From the NCBI GenBank assembly GCA_964528035.1, contig CAZGQY010000003.1, positions 1 to 63,885 of the forward strand: DNA of 63,885 nucleotides. The letters run 5' to 3'. The notes beneath the pieces are model-generated. The model saw nothing but the letters and a program-made list of their open reading frames with translations, was not told the DNA's origin and ran no database searches. Source of the stretch: CAZGQY01 sp964528035. Its GTDB lineage: Bacteria > Pseudomonadota > Gammaproteobacteria > Methylococcales > UBA1147. Of this stretch, positions 28,112 to 37,045 are shown in pieces (positions within the stretch are counted from its first letter, which is position 1; each line of letters begins with the position of its first letter). The position numbers were made by a program, and so were the translations under genes.

Positions 28112-28147
28112 GTGTTGAATAAAGCTTTAGAGAGAATAATTCAACAC
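28112..28147. repeat. 9-bp inverted repeat downstream of galU
   Basis: GTGTTGAAT and ATTCAACAC are perfectly complementary around an 18-base spacer. It lies 59 bp past the galU stop (minus strand). There is no T-run, so a terminator role is uncertain. Confidence 0.35.
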
Positions 28148-28205
28148 CCCCCAAAACAATCGATGGTTTGCACTCTGAACCACAAATCTCGCTGAATTAT
28201 AGGCG

Positions 28206-29081
28206 TTAATTCAAATCCAATTGTTTAAGATATTGTCGAAATCCATCTCTTAACTCTTCGTGTTGCAAAGCATGCTCCACAGTCGCAATTAAGTAACCCA
28301 ACTTCGAACCACAGTCGTATCGAGTACCATCAAATTCATACGCATATACCGGCTCTTTGTGAAGCAACTGCCCAATAGCATCGGTTAGCTGAATTTCACC
28401 ACCCGCTCCTTTGCCTGTTTTTTCTATTAACTCAAATATTGAGGGCGTTAAGATGTAACGACCCACTACGCCTAAATTGGAAGGCGCTTCTGCAGGTTTT
28501 GGTTTTTCAACAATACTTTCCACTTGACTCAGGCCAGCGTTACTGGCAACTGTTTTCACTATCCCATAGCTAGCAGTCGATTCAATAGGCACTTTCTCAA
28601 CACCCAGGACGCTGCTCTGCTCCCTGTTGAAAATATCCACCATTTGGGCCAGGCAACCTTTACCGGCACCATCAACCAGGTCGTCCGCCAATACAACCGC
28701 GAATGGATCATTACCAATTACCGGCTTCGCACATAATACAGCATGGCCTAGCCCCAGTGCTTCAGATTGCCGGATATGTACGCAGTGGACATTTTCTGGA
28801 ACGATATTTCGAACCAGTGCCAATGTATCCGTTTTCCCACGTTGTTCCAATTCCGTTTCCAGTTCGTAGGCTTTATCAAAATGATCTGCGATCGCTCGCT
28901 TAGTGCGCCCCGTAATAAACACCATTACTTCCACTCCAGCGGCAACAGCTTCTTCTACAGCATATTGTATGAGTGGTTTATCAACAACAGGTAACATTTC
29001 TTTTGGATTTGCCTTAGTTGCCGGTAAAAAGCGAGTTCCCAACCCTGCCACTGGAAATACAGCCTTCTTTATCTTTTTCAT
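28206..29081 (-). CDS. galU: UTP-glucose-1-phosphate uridylyltransferase
   Basis: A 291-aa cytosolic nucleotidyltransferase making UDP-glucose from UTP and glucose 1-phosphate for LPS and other glycans. The nucleotide-binding loop is FPVAGLGTRFLPATKANPKEM at residues 9-29, followed by VVLADDLVDG, the EKP motif (VEKPKPAEAPSNLGVVGRYI) and EIQLTDAI. The length is standard. AAAGGA precedes the ATG. It follows cysC by 10 bp and is probably co-transcribed with it. UDP-glucose would feed the polysaccharide genes at 43.5-50.5 kb. Confidence 0.97.
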   Translation of the reverse strand: MKKIKKAVFPVAGLGTRFLPATKANPKEMLPVVDKPLIQYAVEEAVAAGVEVMVFITGRTKRAIADHFDKAYELETELEQRGKTDTLALVRNIVPENVHCVHIRQSEALGLGHAVLCAKPVIGNDPFAVVLADDLVDGAGKGCLAQMVDIFNREQSSVLGVEKVPIESTASYGIVKTVASNAGLSQVESIVEKPKPAEAPSNLGVVGRYILTPSIFELIEKTGKGAGGEIQLTDAIGQLLHKEPVYAYEFDGTRYDCGSKLGYLIATVEHALQHEELRDGFRQYLKQLDLN

Positions 29082-29091
29082 GTATGTCCTT

Positions 29092-29709
29092 TTATACTTC
29101 GTATTCGGACGGTTTGGATATTAGCCCATGCTCAACCAAATACTTAATAACCTGATGCGCGCATCGCTCTAGCTCGTCTGAGCCGGTTCGCACAATAATT
29201 TCTGGTTGCTCCGGTAATTCATACGGAGATGAAATTCCGGTAAACTCAGGTATTTTTCCCATCCGAGCACGCTTATAGAGGCCCTTAGGGTCCCTGGATT
29301 CACACTCGTCAACCGAGGCTTGGCAATAGATCTCTATAAATTCACCCTCAGAAACAAGAGAACGAACCAACCGACGATCCGAATGAAATGGAGAAATAAA
29401 TGCCGTCAAAGCAATCACTCCCGCCTCCATAAATAACTTACTCATTTCTCCAATTCTACGAATATTTTCATGACGATCAGCTTCACTAAAACCTAAATCA
29501 GCACACAATCCATGTCTAACGTTATCGCCGTCAAATACATAAGTTTTACAACAATTTTCGTATAATATTTCTTCTACCCTATGCGCCAAAGTTGATTTAC
29601 CTGCGCCGGATAATCCGGTAAACCAAAGAATAAAACTTTTATGCTTATTTCTAATTTGACGCAACTCTCGAGTAACAACAGCATTATGCCATACAATATT
29701 TTTGTCCAT
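29092..29709 (-). CDS. cysC: Adenylylsulfate kinase
   Basis: A 205-aa cytosolic kinase converting APS to PAPS. The P-loop is LWFTGLSGAGKSTLAH near residues 28-43. Further family motifs are DGDNVRHGLCADLGFSEADRHENIRR, AFISPFHSDRR and KGLYKRARMG. The usual partners cysD and cysN are absent; it sits alone beside galU. That pairing could reflect sulfated-polysaccharide synthesis instead of cysteine assimilation, but no sulfotransferase is seen here. Confidence 0.95.
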   Translation of the reverse strand: MDKNIVWHNAVVTRELRQIRNKHKSFILWFTGLSGAGKSTLAHRVEEILYENCCKTYVFDGDNVRHGLCADLGFSEADRHENIRRIGEMSKLFMEAGVIALTAFISPFHSDRRLVRSLVSEGEFIEIYCQASVDECESRDPKGLYKRARMGKIPEFTGISSPYELPEQPEIIVRTGSDELERCAHQVIKYLVEHGLISKPSEYEV

Positions 29710-30125
29710 CTGATGATCGTAATAATAGTTAATTAAGATACAATTAGATTAAGAAATCCCTTTGACCCTTCTTGCTACAAAATGCGGCGAGTATAATTCT
29801 TCCATCTGTTAACACGCACCTTTTCAGCATATTTAAACACCGGTCATATTAACAGCACGCGTAAGGATATCTGCCTATACTTTATAAAAAAATACTTAGG
29901 AGCGAGGATTCAATAATATACGAATCTTGACTGGTCTTATTGTCCGTCTTCTGCGTTGCAGCAACAGTTGCGTAGCCCTGCTATGCGCCTGTTGCTTCGC
30001 CTTGAAGACAAACAATAATCCTGCGTCAATCTTTCCCATATTACTAAAACCTCGCTCCTTATAAAGGTGCCCGAATCAAATTGGCTACAGGGATGATGAA
30101 ACCGAAGAATAAAGCAACACTGAAA
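29710..30125. other. 416-bp gene-free region holding repeat copy 3
   Basis: It lies upstream of cysC and downstream of lapB, both on the minus strand. The only recognisable element is the palindromic repeat at 29897-30061. The remaining flanks are A+T-rich and must contain the cysC-galU promoter, which I could not place with confidence. Confidence 0.6.
29897..30061 (+). repeat. Complete palindromic MITE-like repeat (copy 3)
   Basis: Same structure as the copy at 27877, with a handful of substitutions (for example TTGACTGG for TTGACTTG, GTTGCAGC for GTTGTAGC, and CCCATATTACT for CGCATATTATT). It lies downstream of lapB. Confidence 0.93.
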
Positions 30126-31295
30126 CTAATTACCAATTGCCGAATAAGGCTTTATAGACTCCCAATGATGACACCCTGGGCAACGCCAATGTAGTTGCTG
30201 ACCACTAAAACCGCAGTGGGAGCAGCGATGCGTATTAGTTTCGATGGTTAATCTGGCCGACAGCTGTTTTAATTCTTTTAAAATATTGTTTATATTTTTT
30301 TCAGGTTGATCAATTAACAGAGCGAGCAAACGATCAAAACCTACTAAAGACGGTAATTTCTCCATTTCTTTCCACATAAATTGTTCAGCAACTGAAGCTC
30401 CCTCGGATTTCTGAATGAGCTGTGCCAATATTGAATTAATTCGATCCAATGGATGTTGTTGCTGAATTTTTCTAAGGCAGTCAATTTGTTCTGCAATGCA
30501 ATCTAAATGACTATAACAATCCATGAGTGGATCGATTATTTCCGGGATGAATGATGGGTTGTGATTGGCCACACATTGCAGAATTGAAACAGCGCACCGA
30601 TACCCCCCCTGCATAATATAAATCTGGGCACTCAACAGACTGGCTCTGACACAGGAAGAATCTTCCTCCAGAGCATTTTCTAAATGAGTCATCGCGGTCA
30701 CAAGATCGTTTGACTGCAACGCTGCTTCCGCCATTTCACAAAGAAACTGTGAAACAGATTCACCTCGAAGAATTTTGTCGCTTTTTGTTAATATACGAGC
30801 ACACTCTATCGCTTTAATCCAGTCCTTTTCGTGTTGATAGATTTGCAGTAACTGTTGCGTTGAAGGTTCTCCATAACCGATATCGTATTTAAGTTCTTCG
30901 AATATAGTTTCGGCTCGATCGAACAGACCAGCACGCATAAAATCGATCCCCAATTCATACATTGCCTGTTTATGCTGTTCTTTACTTAACGAACTCAGAG
31001 TGACCAGACGTCGGTGCAATGAGATTGCCTGCTCAACCTCTCCAGCTCGCCGGAATAGATTACCTAAAGCGAGTTGAGATTCCGCTGAATCACCAAGGTG
31101 TTCCGAAATACCTACCAAACAATCAACAGCCTTATCTGGTTGTTCGTTCAGCAGGTAATTCATACCTTTGCCAAATAAACTACTCACGTCAGGACGCACC
31201 ACAACCGATTCGTGTTGCCGACGTATATGTCGCATTGCAGCACACCAACCAGATAATGCGGCAATTGGAAGTAATAACGCCAATAATTCTAGCAT
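30126..31295 (-). CDS. lapB: LPS assembly protein LapB (YciM)
   Basis: A 389-aa inner-membrane-anchored TPR protein that controls LpxC turnover with FtsH and so balances lipopolysaccharide synthesis. An N-terminal helix (LELLALLLPIAALSGW) anchors it. TPR repeats fill residues ~40-330. The C-terminal rubredoxin-like zinc knuckle shows CSHCGFSG and CPGCHHWES, both pairs of cysteines intact. It follows lapA by 23 bp in the conserved rpsA-ihfB-lapA-lapB order. Confidence 0.96.
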   Translation of the reverse strand: MLELLALLLPIAALSGWCAAMRHIRRQHESVVVRPDVSSLFGKGMNYLLNEQPDKAVDCLVGISEHLGDSAESQLALGNLFRRAGEVEQAISLHRRLVTLSSLSKEQHKQAMYELGIDFMRAGLFDRAETIFEELKYDIGYGEPSTQQLLQIYQHEKDWIKAIECARILTKSDKILRGESVSQFLCEMAEAALQSNDLVTAMTHLENALEEDSSCVRASLLSAQIYIMQGGYRCAVSILQCVANHNPSFIPEIIDPLMDCYSHLDCIAEQIDCLRKIQQQHPLDRINSILAQLIQKSEGASVAEQFMWKEMEKLPSLVGFDRLLALLIDQPEKNINNILKELKQLSARLTIETNTHRCSHCGFSGQQLHWRCPGCHHWESIKPYSAIGN

Positions 31296-31318
31296 TTATC
31301 TATGCGATTCAGAATCGA

Positions 31319-31588
31319 CTATTTTATGTCTAACTTATCTTGAGCAGCTTGTAATTCTCGTTCTAGTTGAACATAGTTTGATTTCAATTTCAGGTGTCGC
31401 CCAATGCCAACTGAGCAACCAATCAAAGCTCCGGCCAAAAACTCAAAAGTCAAAATAAAAACCAAAGGCAACTCTATCGACTGTCCTTTATAGAAGTAAA
31501 TGTTTGCGACATCCAAATTCAACATGGAAAAAACCAAAGCCACCATAAAAATGGCCCCGATGATAGAATAATAAAGTATTTTTTTCAT
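31319..31588 (-). CDS. lapA: Lipopolysaccharide assembly protein A domain protein
   Basis: An 89-aa inner-membrane protein (DUF1049). Two membrane helices are visible (YSIIGAIFMVALVFSMLNLD and VFILTFEFLAGALIGCSVGIG), followed by a short charged coiled coil (LERELQAAQDKLDIK). It partners LapB in LPS assembly. The position between ihfB and lapB is the conserved one. Confidence 0.93.
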   Translation of the reverse strand: MKKILYYSIIGAIFMVALVFSMLNLDVANIYFYKGQSIELPLVFILTFEFLAGALIGCSVGIGRHLKLKSNYVQLERELQAAQDKLDIK

Positions 31589-31800
31589 CGCACAAACTCT
31601 GTCTTTAGAACCCAGTTAACGTTGCTGTATTGTGCATGAATCGAGGCGAGTGAGAAACCTCTATTTCTTTTGCATATTTATCGTTGGTTTATTAGCAGAA
31701 GGCCATCCAAGGATCAAAAGGTCTTCTGGAGCTCACGTTCTCATTGTGATTCGTATGGGAAAGACAATAATATAATTCACCAACAAGAGCCTTTCAACGA

Positions 31801-32109
31801 CTAAACTTTTCTGATCTTAGTCGTTTCCCGTGATTCATCGACCCGATCACGTAACTCTTTCCCAGGCTTAAAGTGTGGAACATGCTTTGATGCCAAAGAT
31901 ACTGAATCACCAGTCTTTGGGTTTCTACCCATCCGCGGTGGGCGATAATGCAGCGAAAAACTGCCAAAACCGCGTATTTCAATTCGCTCCCCAGACGCCA
32001 AAGCCTCACTCATCTGCTCGATCATGCATTTTACAGCCAGTTCGACATCTTTGAAGGCAAGGTGCATTTGTTTGTTCGCAAGGGCTTCAATAAGCTCTGA
32101 TTTTGTCAC
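31801..32109 (-). CDS. ihfB: Integration host factor beta subunit
   Basis: A ~102-aa DNA-bending protein forming the IHF heterodimer with IhfA. The family N-terminus TKSELIEALANKQ and the DNA-contact arm GFGSFSLHYRPPRMGRNPKTG are present, ending PHFKPGKELRDRV with a short basic tail. I place the start at GTG 32109 because VTKSELIE aligns with the conserved MTKSELIE and GGAAA lies upstream. An in-frame ATG at 32127 would add six residues but has no Shine-Dalgarno. IHF is expected to assist sigma54 promoters such as those at 60.5 and 62.9 kb. Confidence 0.96.
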   Translation of the reverse strand: MTKSELIEALANKQMHLAFKDVELAVKCMIEQMSEALASGERIEIRGFGSFSLHYRPPRMGRNPKTGDSVSLASKHVPHFKPGKELRDRVDESRETTKIRKV

Positions 32110-32166
32110 AGTGGTTTTCCATATCATTTAAGAAAAGGAAGGGCAACATAGGTCCCCTTGTGAATG

Positions 32167-33840
32167 CTATTTTTTTTCTTCCATCTGCTCTTTAAATATA
32201 TCGCCAAGAGTTGGCTTCCCTGCAGCGGCTTGATTTGAGTAGCCCTTAATTGCCGCAGACTCTTCGTCATGATCCTTTGCTTTGATAGATAAATTGACTG
32301 TCTTATTCTTTTTGTCCACACCAATAAATTTGGCTTCAATTTCACTACCTTCCTTCAATAATGTCCGTGCATCTTCAACCCGGTCCCTCTGAATTTCGGA
32401 TGCTCGAATATAACCAGTAACGCTATCGGATAATAGAACCACTGCTCCCTTTGGATCAACTTCTCCAATGGTTCCATTGACAATCATTCCTTTTTCCAGA
32501 GTTCCTATATAATTCTGGAATGGATCCTGCTCCAGTTGTTTTATCCCCAAGGATATCCTTTCTCGCTCTGAATCGATTCCAAGTATTACTGTATCCACTT
32601 TATCGCCACGTTTGTAGTTACGTATCGCGTCTTCGCCTGATGCATTCCAGGATATATCAGACAAATGAACCAGACCATCAATTCCACCATCCAATCCGAT
32701 AAACACACCAAAATCTGTAATGGATTTGATCGTTCCCGCGAGCCGGTCACCTTTATTGTGATTCGCTGCAAATTCATCCCAGGGATTCGCCTTGCATTGT
32801 TTCATCCCCAAAGATATACGTCTTCGCTCTTCGTCAATATCGAGAACCATAACTTCCACTTCATCGCCTAGATGCACGATTCTCGATGGACTCACATTTT
32901 TGTTTGTCCAATCCATTTCCGAAACATGCACAAGCCCTTCGACACCCTCTTCTATTTCAACAAAACAACCATAATCAGTAAGATTATTCACTTTACCAAA
33001 AAGTCGAGAACTTGTAGGATAACGGCGCGCTATATTCTGCCAGGGATCTTCACCCAACTGCTTCATGCCCAGTGAAACACGACTTTTCTCTTTATCAAAT
33101 TTTAATACTTTGACCTGGATTTCCTGACCTATTTCAACGCATTCTGAAGGATGACGGACACGCTTCCAAGCCATATCAGTAATATGCAGCAAGCCATCTA
33201 TACCACCTAGATCAATGAATGCTCCATAATCTGTCAAATTTTTCACTACCCCAGCAACGACGACACCATCATGCAAAGATTCCAATAATGCTTCTCGCTC
33301 CGCACTAAATTCCGACTCTACAACAGCACGACGGGATAAGACAACATTATTACGTTTTTGATCGATCTTAATGACTTTAAATTCAAGATCCCGACCTTCC
33401 AGAAACGCAGTATCGCGTACCGGTCGAACATCAACAAGTGAACCTGGTAAAAATGCACGCAACGCACCAACTGCAACCGTAAAACCACCACGTACCTTAC
33501 CAGTCAAACGTCCAACAATAGTTTCTCCACTTTCAAAAGCTTTTTCCAGTTCTTCCCAAGCCTTATTCTTTTTAGCTCTGTCTCGGGAAAGAAGAGTAGC
33601 GCCCAGACCGTCTTCAATCATATCCAGTGCGACTTCAACTTCGTCGCCAACTTCAACCTCCAGGTCTCCGTTGGCATCCAAAAATTGCCATTTCGGAATA
33701 ACACCTTCGGACTTTAACCCTGCACTGACTACGACAGCATCCGACCCAATATCAATTACTGTACCGGATAAAATTGAGCCAGGTCGCATTTCTGTCCTGG
33801 CCAGACTTTCTTCAAACAACTCCGCAAAGCTTTCGCTCAT
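32167..33840 (-). CDS. rpsA: 30S ribosomal protein S1
   Basis: A 557-aa protein with six S1 RNA-binding repeats, from SGTVIDIGSDAVVVSAG through the strongly conserved NLTDYGAFIDLGGIDGLLH and NLTDYGCFVEIEEGVEGLVH to a final divergent repeat (GTIGEVDPKGAVVLL). It binds mRNA on the small subunit for translation initiation. The ATG at 33840 (MSESFAELFEESL) is the family start and has GGAAAGAAG upstream; the frame is open 14 codons further but that part is not conserved. It lies between cmk and ihfB as in pseudomonads. Confidence 0.98.
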   Translation of the reverse strand: MSESFAELFEESLARTEMRPGSILSGTVIDIGSDAVVVSAGLKSEGVIPKWQFLDANGDLEVEVGDEVEVALDMIEDGLGATLLSRDRAKKNKAWEELEKAFESGETIVGRLTGKVRGGFTVAVGALRAFLPGSLVDVRPVRDTAFLEGRDLEFKVIKIDQKRNNVVLSRRAVVESEFSAEREALLESLHDGVVVAGVVKNLTDYGAFIDLGGIDGLLHITDMAWKRVRHPSECVEIGQEIQVKVLKFDKEKSRVSLGMKQLGEDPWQNIARRYPTSSRLFGKVNNLTDYGCFVEIEEGVEGLVHVSEMDWTNKNVSPSRIVHLGDEVEVMVLDIDEERRRISLGMKQCKANPWDEFAANHNKGDRLAGTIKSITDFGVFIGLDGGIDGLVHLSDISWNASGEDAIRNYKRGDKVDTVILGIDSERERISLGIKQLEQDPFQNYIGTLEKGMIVNGTIGEVDPKGAVVLLSDSVTGYIRASEIQRDRVEDARTLLKEGSEIEAKFIGVDKKNKTVNLSIKAKDHDEESAAIKGYSNQAAAGKPTLGDIFKEQMEEKK

Positions 33841-33913
33841 ATCTTTCTTCTTTCCCAGTCTGTAGCAACAATAAACCGACATGCACAGACAATAATTAAA
33901 ATTAATAAATATA

Positions 33914-33942
33914 GTTATCGCTTACCCTATCTAAACGATAAC
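33914..33942 (-). terminator. Hairpin after cmk, before rpsA
   Basis: Minus strand: GTTATCG and CGATAAC arms, extended by adjacent TTTA/TAAG pairing, followed by an A+T-rich stretch (TATATTTATTAATTTTAATT). It begins 16 bases past the cmk stop. It may end cmk transcripts or attenuate read-through into rpsA. Confidence 0.5.
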
Positions 33943-33957
33943 CCCCCAATCAACCCA

Positions 33958-34626
33958 TTATTTGCTATCAACAAATTCAAGCACACGGGCCACTGCCTGA
34001 CTGACAGAAATTTCAGATGAATCTATACATACGGCATCCGCAGCTTGAATTAAAGGTGCCGTCTTGCGATTCTTATCCCGCTGATCCCGCTTTTCCAGCT
34101 CATAAGTTATCTGATCAAGATTAACATTCATTCCTTTTTCTTTCAACTGCTTATATCGCCGTTGTGCTCGTATTTCAGCTGACGCAGTAAGAAAAACCTT
34201 ATATGGCGCATCTGAAAATACGACTGTCCCCATATCACGACCATCTGCCACCAATCCTGGATAATCACGAAAATCTCGCTGTTTATTCAATAACACGTCG
34301 CGAACCGTACTGTAAGCAGCGATCTTTGACGCTGCATCACCACAGCTTTCCGATTGAATTTGGTCTGATACATCCTCCGAATCAACGTAAACCGAAAATT
34401 GCGGGTCAAATCTGAATTCCAACTGAAGATTTTTCGCTACCGGAATTATTTCTACCTCATTATCCAACGATACTCTTTGCTGAAGTACTGCAATTGCAAG
34501 TGCTCGATATATCGCACCGCTATCCAGATAATGCCAACCCAGCTCCTGTGCCACAGTACGACTTACTGTTCCTTTCCCAGCACCGCTAGGACCATCAATA
34601 GCTAATACAGGTATAACTAAATCCAT
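33958..34626 (-). CDS. cmk: Cytidylate kinase
   Basis: A 222-aa cytosolic kinase phosphorylating CMP and dCMP. The P-loop is IDGPSGAGKGTVSR, followed by DSGAIYRALA, DGRDMGTVVF and the lid REKR-type segment EKRDQRDKNRKTAPL. I start at ATG 34626 (MDLVIPVLAIDG): it overlaps the end of aroA and has GGGAAT upstream. A longer frame from 34641 lacks a ribosome site. Confidence 0.96.
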   Translation of the reverse strand: MDLVIPVLAIDGPSGAGKGTVSRTVAQELGWHYLDSGAIYRALAIAVLQQRVSLDNEVEIIPVAKNLQLEFRFDPQFSVYVDSEDVSDQIQSESCGDAASKIAAYSTVRDVLLNKQRDFRDYPGLVADGRDMGTVVFSDAPYKVFLTASAEIRAQRRYKQLKEKGMNVNLDQITYELEKRDQRDKNRKTAPLIQAADAVCIDSSEISVSQAVARVLEFVDSK

Positions 34627-34628
34627 TC

Positions 34629-35942
34629 CTATTCCCAGCATTCATTGATATCCAAACCCAGGTCCCTGGCACTGCTAACAAAATCAGGAAATGAAGTCCT
34701 CACGTTGGCACAGTTCAAAATAGTAATTTCATCGCTCGCTCTAAACCCTGCGATCGAAAAAGCCATAGCAATTCGATGGTCACCAAATGAATCCACCTGC
34801 CCCCCAATTATACGTCCCCCGTTTATTATCATTCCGTCTGCGGTTGGCTGCGCGTCGATTCCCAATGCAGTCAAACCATCTGCCATGGCTTGAATTCTAT
34901 CACTTTCTTTGACTCTTAATTCACTTGCACCACTCAATATGGTTTGCCCTTCAGCGCATGCCGCAGCAACAAACAATACCGGAAATTCATCAATTGCCAG
35001 CGGCACCATATACTCTGGAATCTTAATACCCCGAAGCGGAGAAGATTTTATCCGTATATCAGCAATAGATTCTCCACCCACAACTTGTTGATTCGTCAGA
35101 CTGATATCTGCACCCATCAATTTCAGTATTTCAATAATACCAGTACGAGTCGAATTAACACCGACATGTCTCAAGATAATATCTGAACCCGGTGTTATCG
35201 TCGCGGCAACCAGGAAAAATGCCGCTGAAGAAATATCAGCAGGCACATCGATCTCTGTCCCAATAAGCCGATTACCACCGGAGATACTAATTTTTGAATC
35301 TATAATACTCAGTGGGCAGGAAAATCCTGCCAGCATCCTTTCACTGTGATCCCTACTGGGTCCTGGCTCCGTGATGTGGGTAACTCCTTTTGCGTACAAA
35401 GCAGCCAGTATTATGCAGGATTTTACCTGAGCACTGGCCACCGGCATTATGTAATCTATAGCAGATAATTTTGAATTACCGGCAATATGTAAAGGCGCTG
35501 TACCTTCGTTACTTACACCAATTTGTCCGCCCATCGATGCCAATGGATCTGTCACCCGTCGCATTGGCCTTCTTAAGAGCGACGAATCCCCTGTCAAGAT
35601 GGAATCAAATGCCTGACCTGCCAACAGCCCGCACAACAACCTCATCGAAGTACCCGAATTACCAAGATCCAATGGTACATCAGGTGCCTGCAGGCCATCT
35701 AATCCAACGCCATGAACAATTACCCGTCCAGATTCCGGGCCTTCTATTTCCACCCCCATAGAACGAAATGCCGCCAGAGTCGCCATAGCATCTTCAGCTT
35801 CGAGAAAGCCACTGATCCGCGTAACTCCATCTGCAATTGAGCCTAGAATTATTGCGCGATGAGAAATAGATTTATCTCCAGCAACCCGCAGATTCCCCTT
35901 CAATATGCCTCCGGGTCCAATCCTAAAATCCAGACTATTCAT
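34629..35942 (-). CDS. aroA: 3-phosphoshikimate 1-carboxyvinyltransferase (EPSP synthase)
   Basis: A 437-aa cytosolic enzyme of the shikimate pathway joining PEP and shikimate 3-phosphate. Visible motifs are GDKSISHRAIILGSIADG, LGNSGTSMRLLCGLLAG and ELRVKESDRIQAMADGL, with the C-terminal DSFGDHRIAMAFSIAG. The sequence NSGTSMR differs from the common NAGTAMR and belongs to the class II-like group. It is separate from tyrA here, with a 227-bp gap, whereas in pseudomonads tyrA and aroA are fused. It overlaps the cmk coding start. Confidence 0.97.
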   Translation of the reverse strand: MNSLDFRIGPGGILKGNLRVAGDKSISHRAIILGSIADGVTRISGFLEAEDAMATLAAFRSMGVEIEGPESGRVIVHGVGLDGLQAPDVPLDLGNSGTSMRLLCGLLAGQAFDSILTGDSSLLRRPMRRVTDPLASMGGQIGVSNEGTAPLHIAGNSKLSAIDYIMPVASAQVKSCIILAALYAKGVTHITEPGPSRDHSERMLAGFSCPLSIIDSKISISGGNRLIGTEIDVPADISSAAFFLVAATITPGSDIILRHVGVNSTRTGIIEILKLMGADISLTNQQVVGGESIADIRIKSSPLRGIKIPEYMVPLAIDEFPVLFVAAACAEGQTILSGASELRVKESDRIQAMADGLTALGIDAQPTADGMIINGGRIIGGQVDSFGDHRIAMAFSIAGFRASDEITILNCANVRTSFPDFVSSARDLGLDINECWE

Positions 35943-36169
35943 AAATTTGATGATCTGGAATACAAAGCGTCTGAGTATTCTACAAATAACCCTGCCATAT
36001 TAGACGTGGGCCTTGCTTTTTTTATTCGATATAATTTCACTGTTTCTCATATTTATTTACCAACCAAAATCTCACTATTTCAGACTGCCTCATGCCACTA
36101 TTGCCATTCATCGAACCAGGGTCTATTGACGAATATAACAGGAAATCGGTTTTTTGGCCTGGGAGAGTA

Positions 36170-37045
36170 TTATTCCACCCCTTCGTATTGATCTAAAAAC
36201 CGTTGACGAGCATCTTTCGCAGATTGAAACATTTCAAGTAATTGTTCAAAATCATTACTCTCAAGCATTTTTGAAACATCATCCAACTCCGATTTAAGTT
36301 GAACAACTAAACGTTGAATAGGGGAATTATTTGCACGGCAAATATCCCTCCACATTTTCGGATCACTGGATGCTATTCGGGTGAAATCCTTAAAACCTCC
36401 GGCAGCATATTTAAAAATTTCATCTTTTTCGTCCTTCAGACCGAGCATATTGACAAGTGCATAGGCAATTAAATGCGGTAAATGACTGGTTGCAGCCAGC
36501 ACTTCGTCGTGATGTTGCGCATCCATTGACGTAACATCAGCGCCAATTCCCCGCCAAAATTGAGTGACTCGCTCAACCGCGTCTTGGCGGCTGTTCTGCA
36601 AGGGCGTCAGGATGACACGTTTACCACTGAACAAATCAGCATTGGCAGCCAAATATCCACATTTTTCTCCACCAGCAATCGGGTGCCCCGGAATAAAATT
36701 ATCCGGAACTCCATCAAACACTGATCGCAGCGAATTCACGACATTCACTTTTGTACTACCTACATCAGTATATACCGCAGATGATGACCAGAAATTTTTC
36801 GCTTCTTCCAAAACGCCAAATATTGCTCCCACAGGAATACAAAAAACAACAAAATCTGATACTGATACTGCTTCACAGAGATCAGCGTAGCAATGATCTA
36901 CCACACCACTATTGTTTGCATTCGCCAGATTTGATGAATCAGAATCAACGGCAATAATTTCCCGACACAAATTGTTTGTCCGAGCTGCACGCGCAATTGA
37001 CCCGCCTATCAAACCTACTCCAACCAGGCACAGCCGATCAATCAT
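36170..37045 (-). CDS. tyrA: Prephenate dehydrogenase (TyrA type)
   Basis: A 291-aa NAD(P)-dependent dehydrogenase converting prephenate (or arogenate) to the tyrosine precursor. The Rossmann motif is LVGVGLIGGSIARAAR near the N-terminus. GHPIAGGEKCGYLAA and the substrate-binding ATSHLPHLIAYALV follow. The start at 37045 (MIDRLCLVGVG) overlaps the end of hisC by eight bases; an upstream in-frame extension runs inside hisC and is not credible. There is no ACT or EPSP-synthase fusion. Confidence 0.95.
   Translation of the reverse strand: MIDRLCLVGVGLIGGSIARAARTNNLCREIIAVDSDSSNLANANNSGVVDHCYADLCEAVSVSDFVVFCIPVGAIFGVLEEAKNFWSSSAVYTDVGSTKVNVVNSLRSVFDGVPDNFIPGHPIAGGEKCGYLAANADLFSGKRVILTPLQNSRQDAVERVTQFWRGIGADVTSMDAQHHDEVLAATSHLPHLIAYALVNMLGLKDEKDEIFKYAAGGFKDFTRIASSDPKMWRDICRANNSPIQRLVVQLKSELDDVSKMLESNDFEQLLEMFQSAKDARQRFLDQYEGVE

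Noticed and set aside
27908..28195. Plus-strand reading frame across the palindromic repeat
   Set aside because: Half of it is repeat sequence, it has no ribosome site, and the equivalent frame in the other repeat copies is not maintained.
33371..33865. 164-codon frame opposite rpsA
   Set aside because: Antisense to a certain ribosomal protein gene, Ser/Thr/Pro/Arg-rich and without any recognisable motif.
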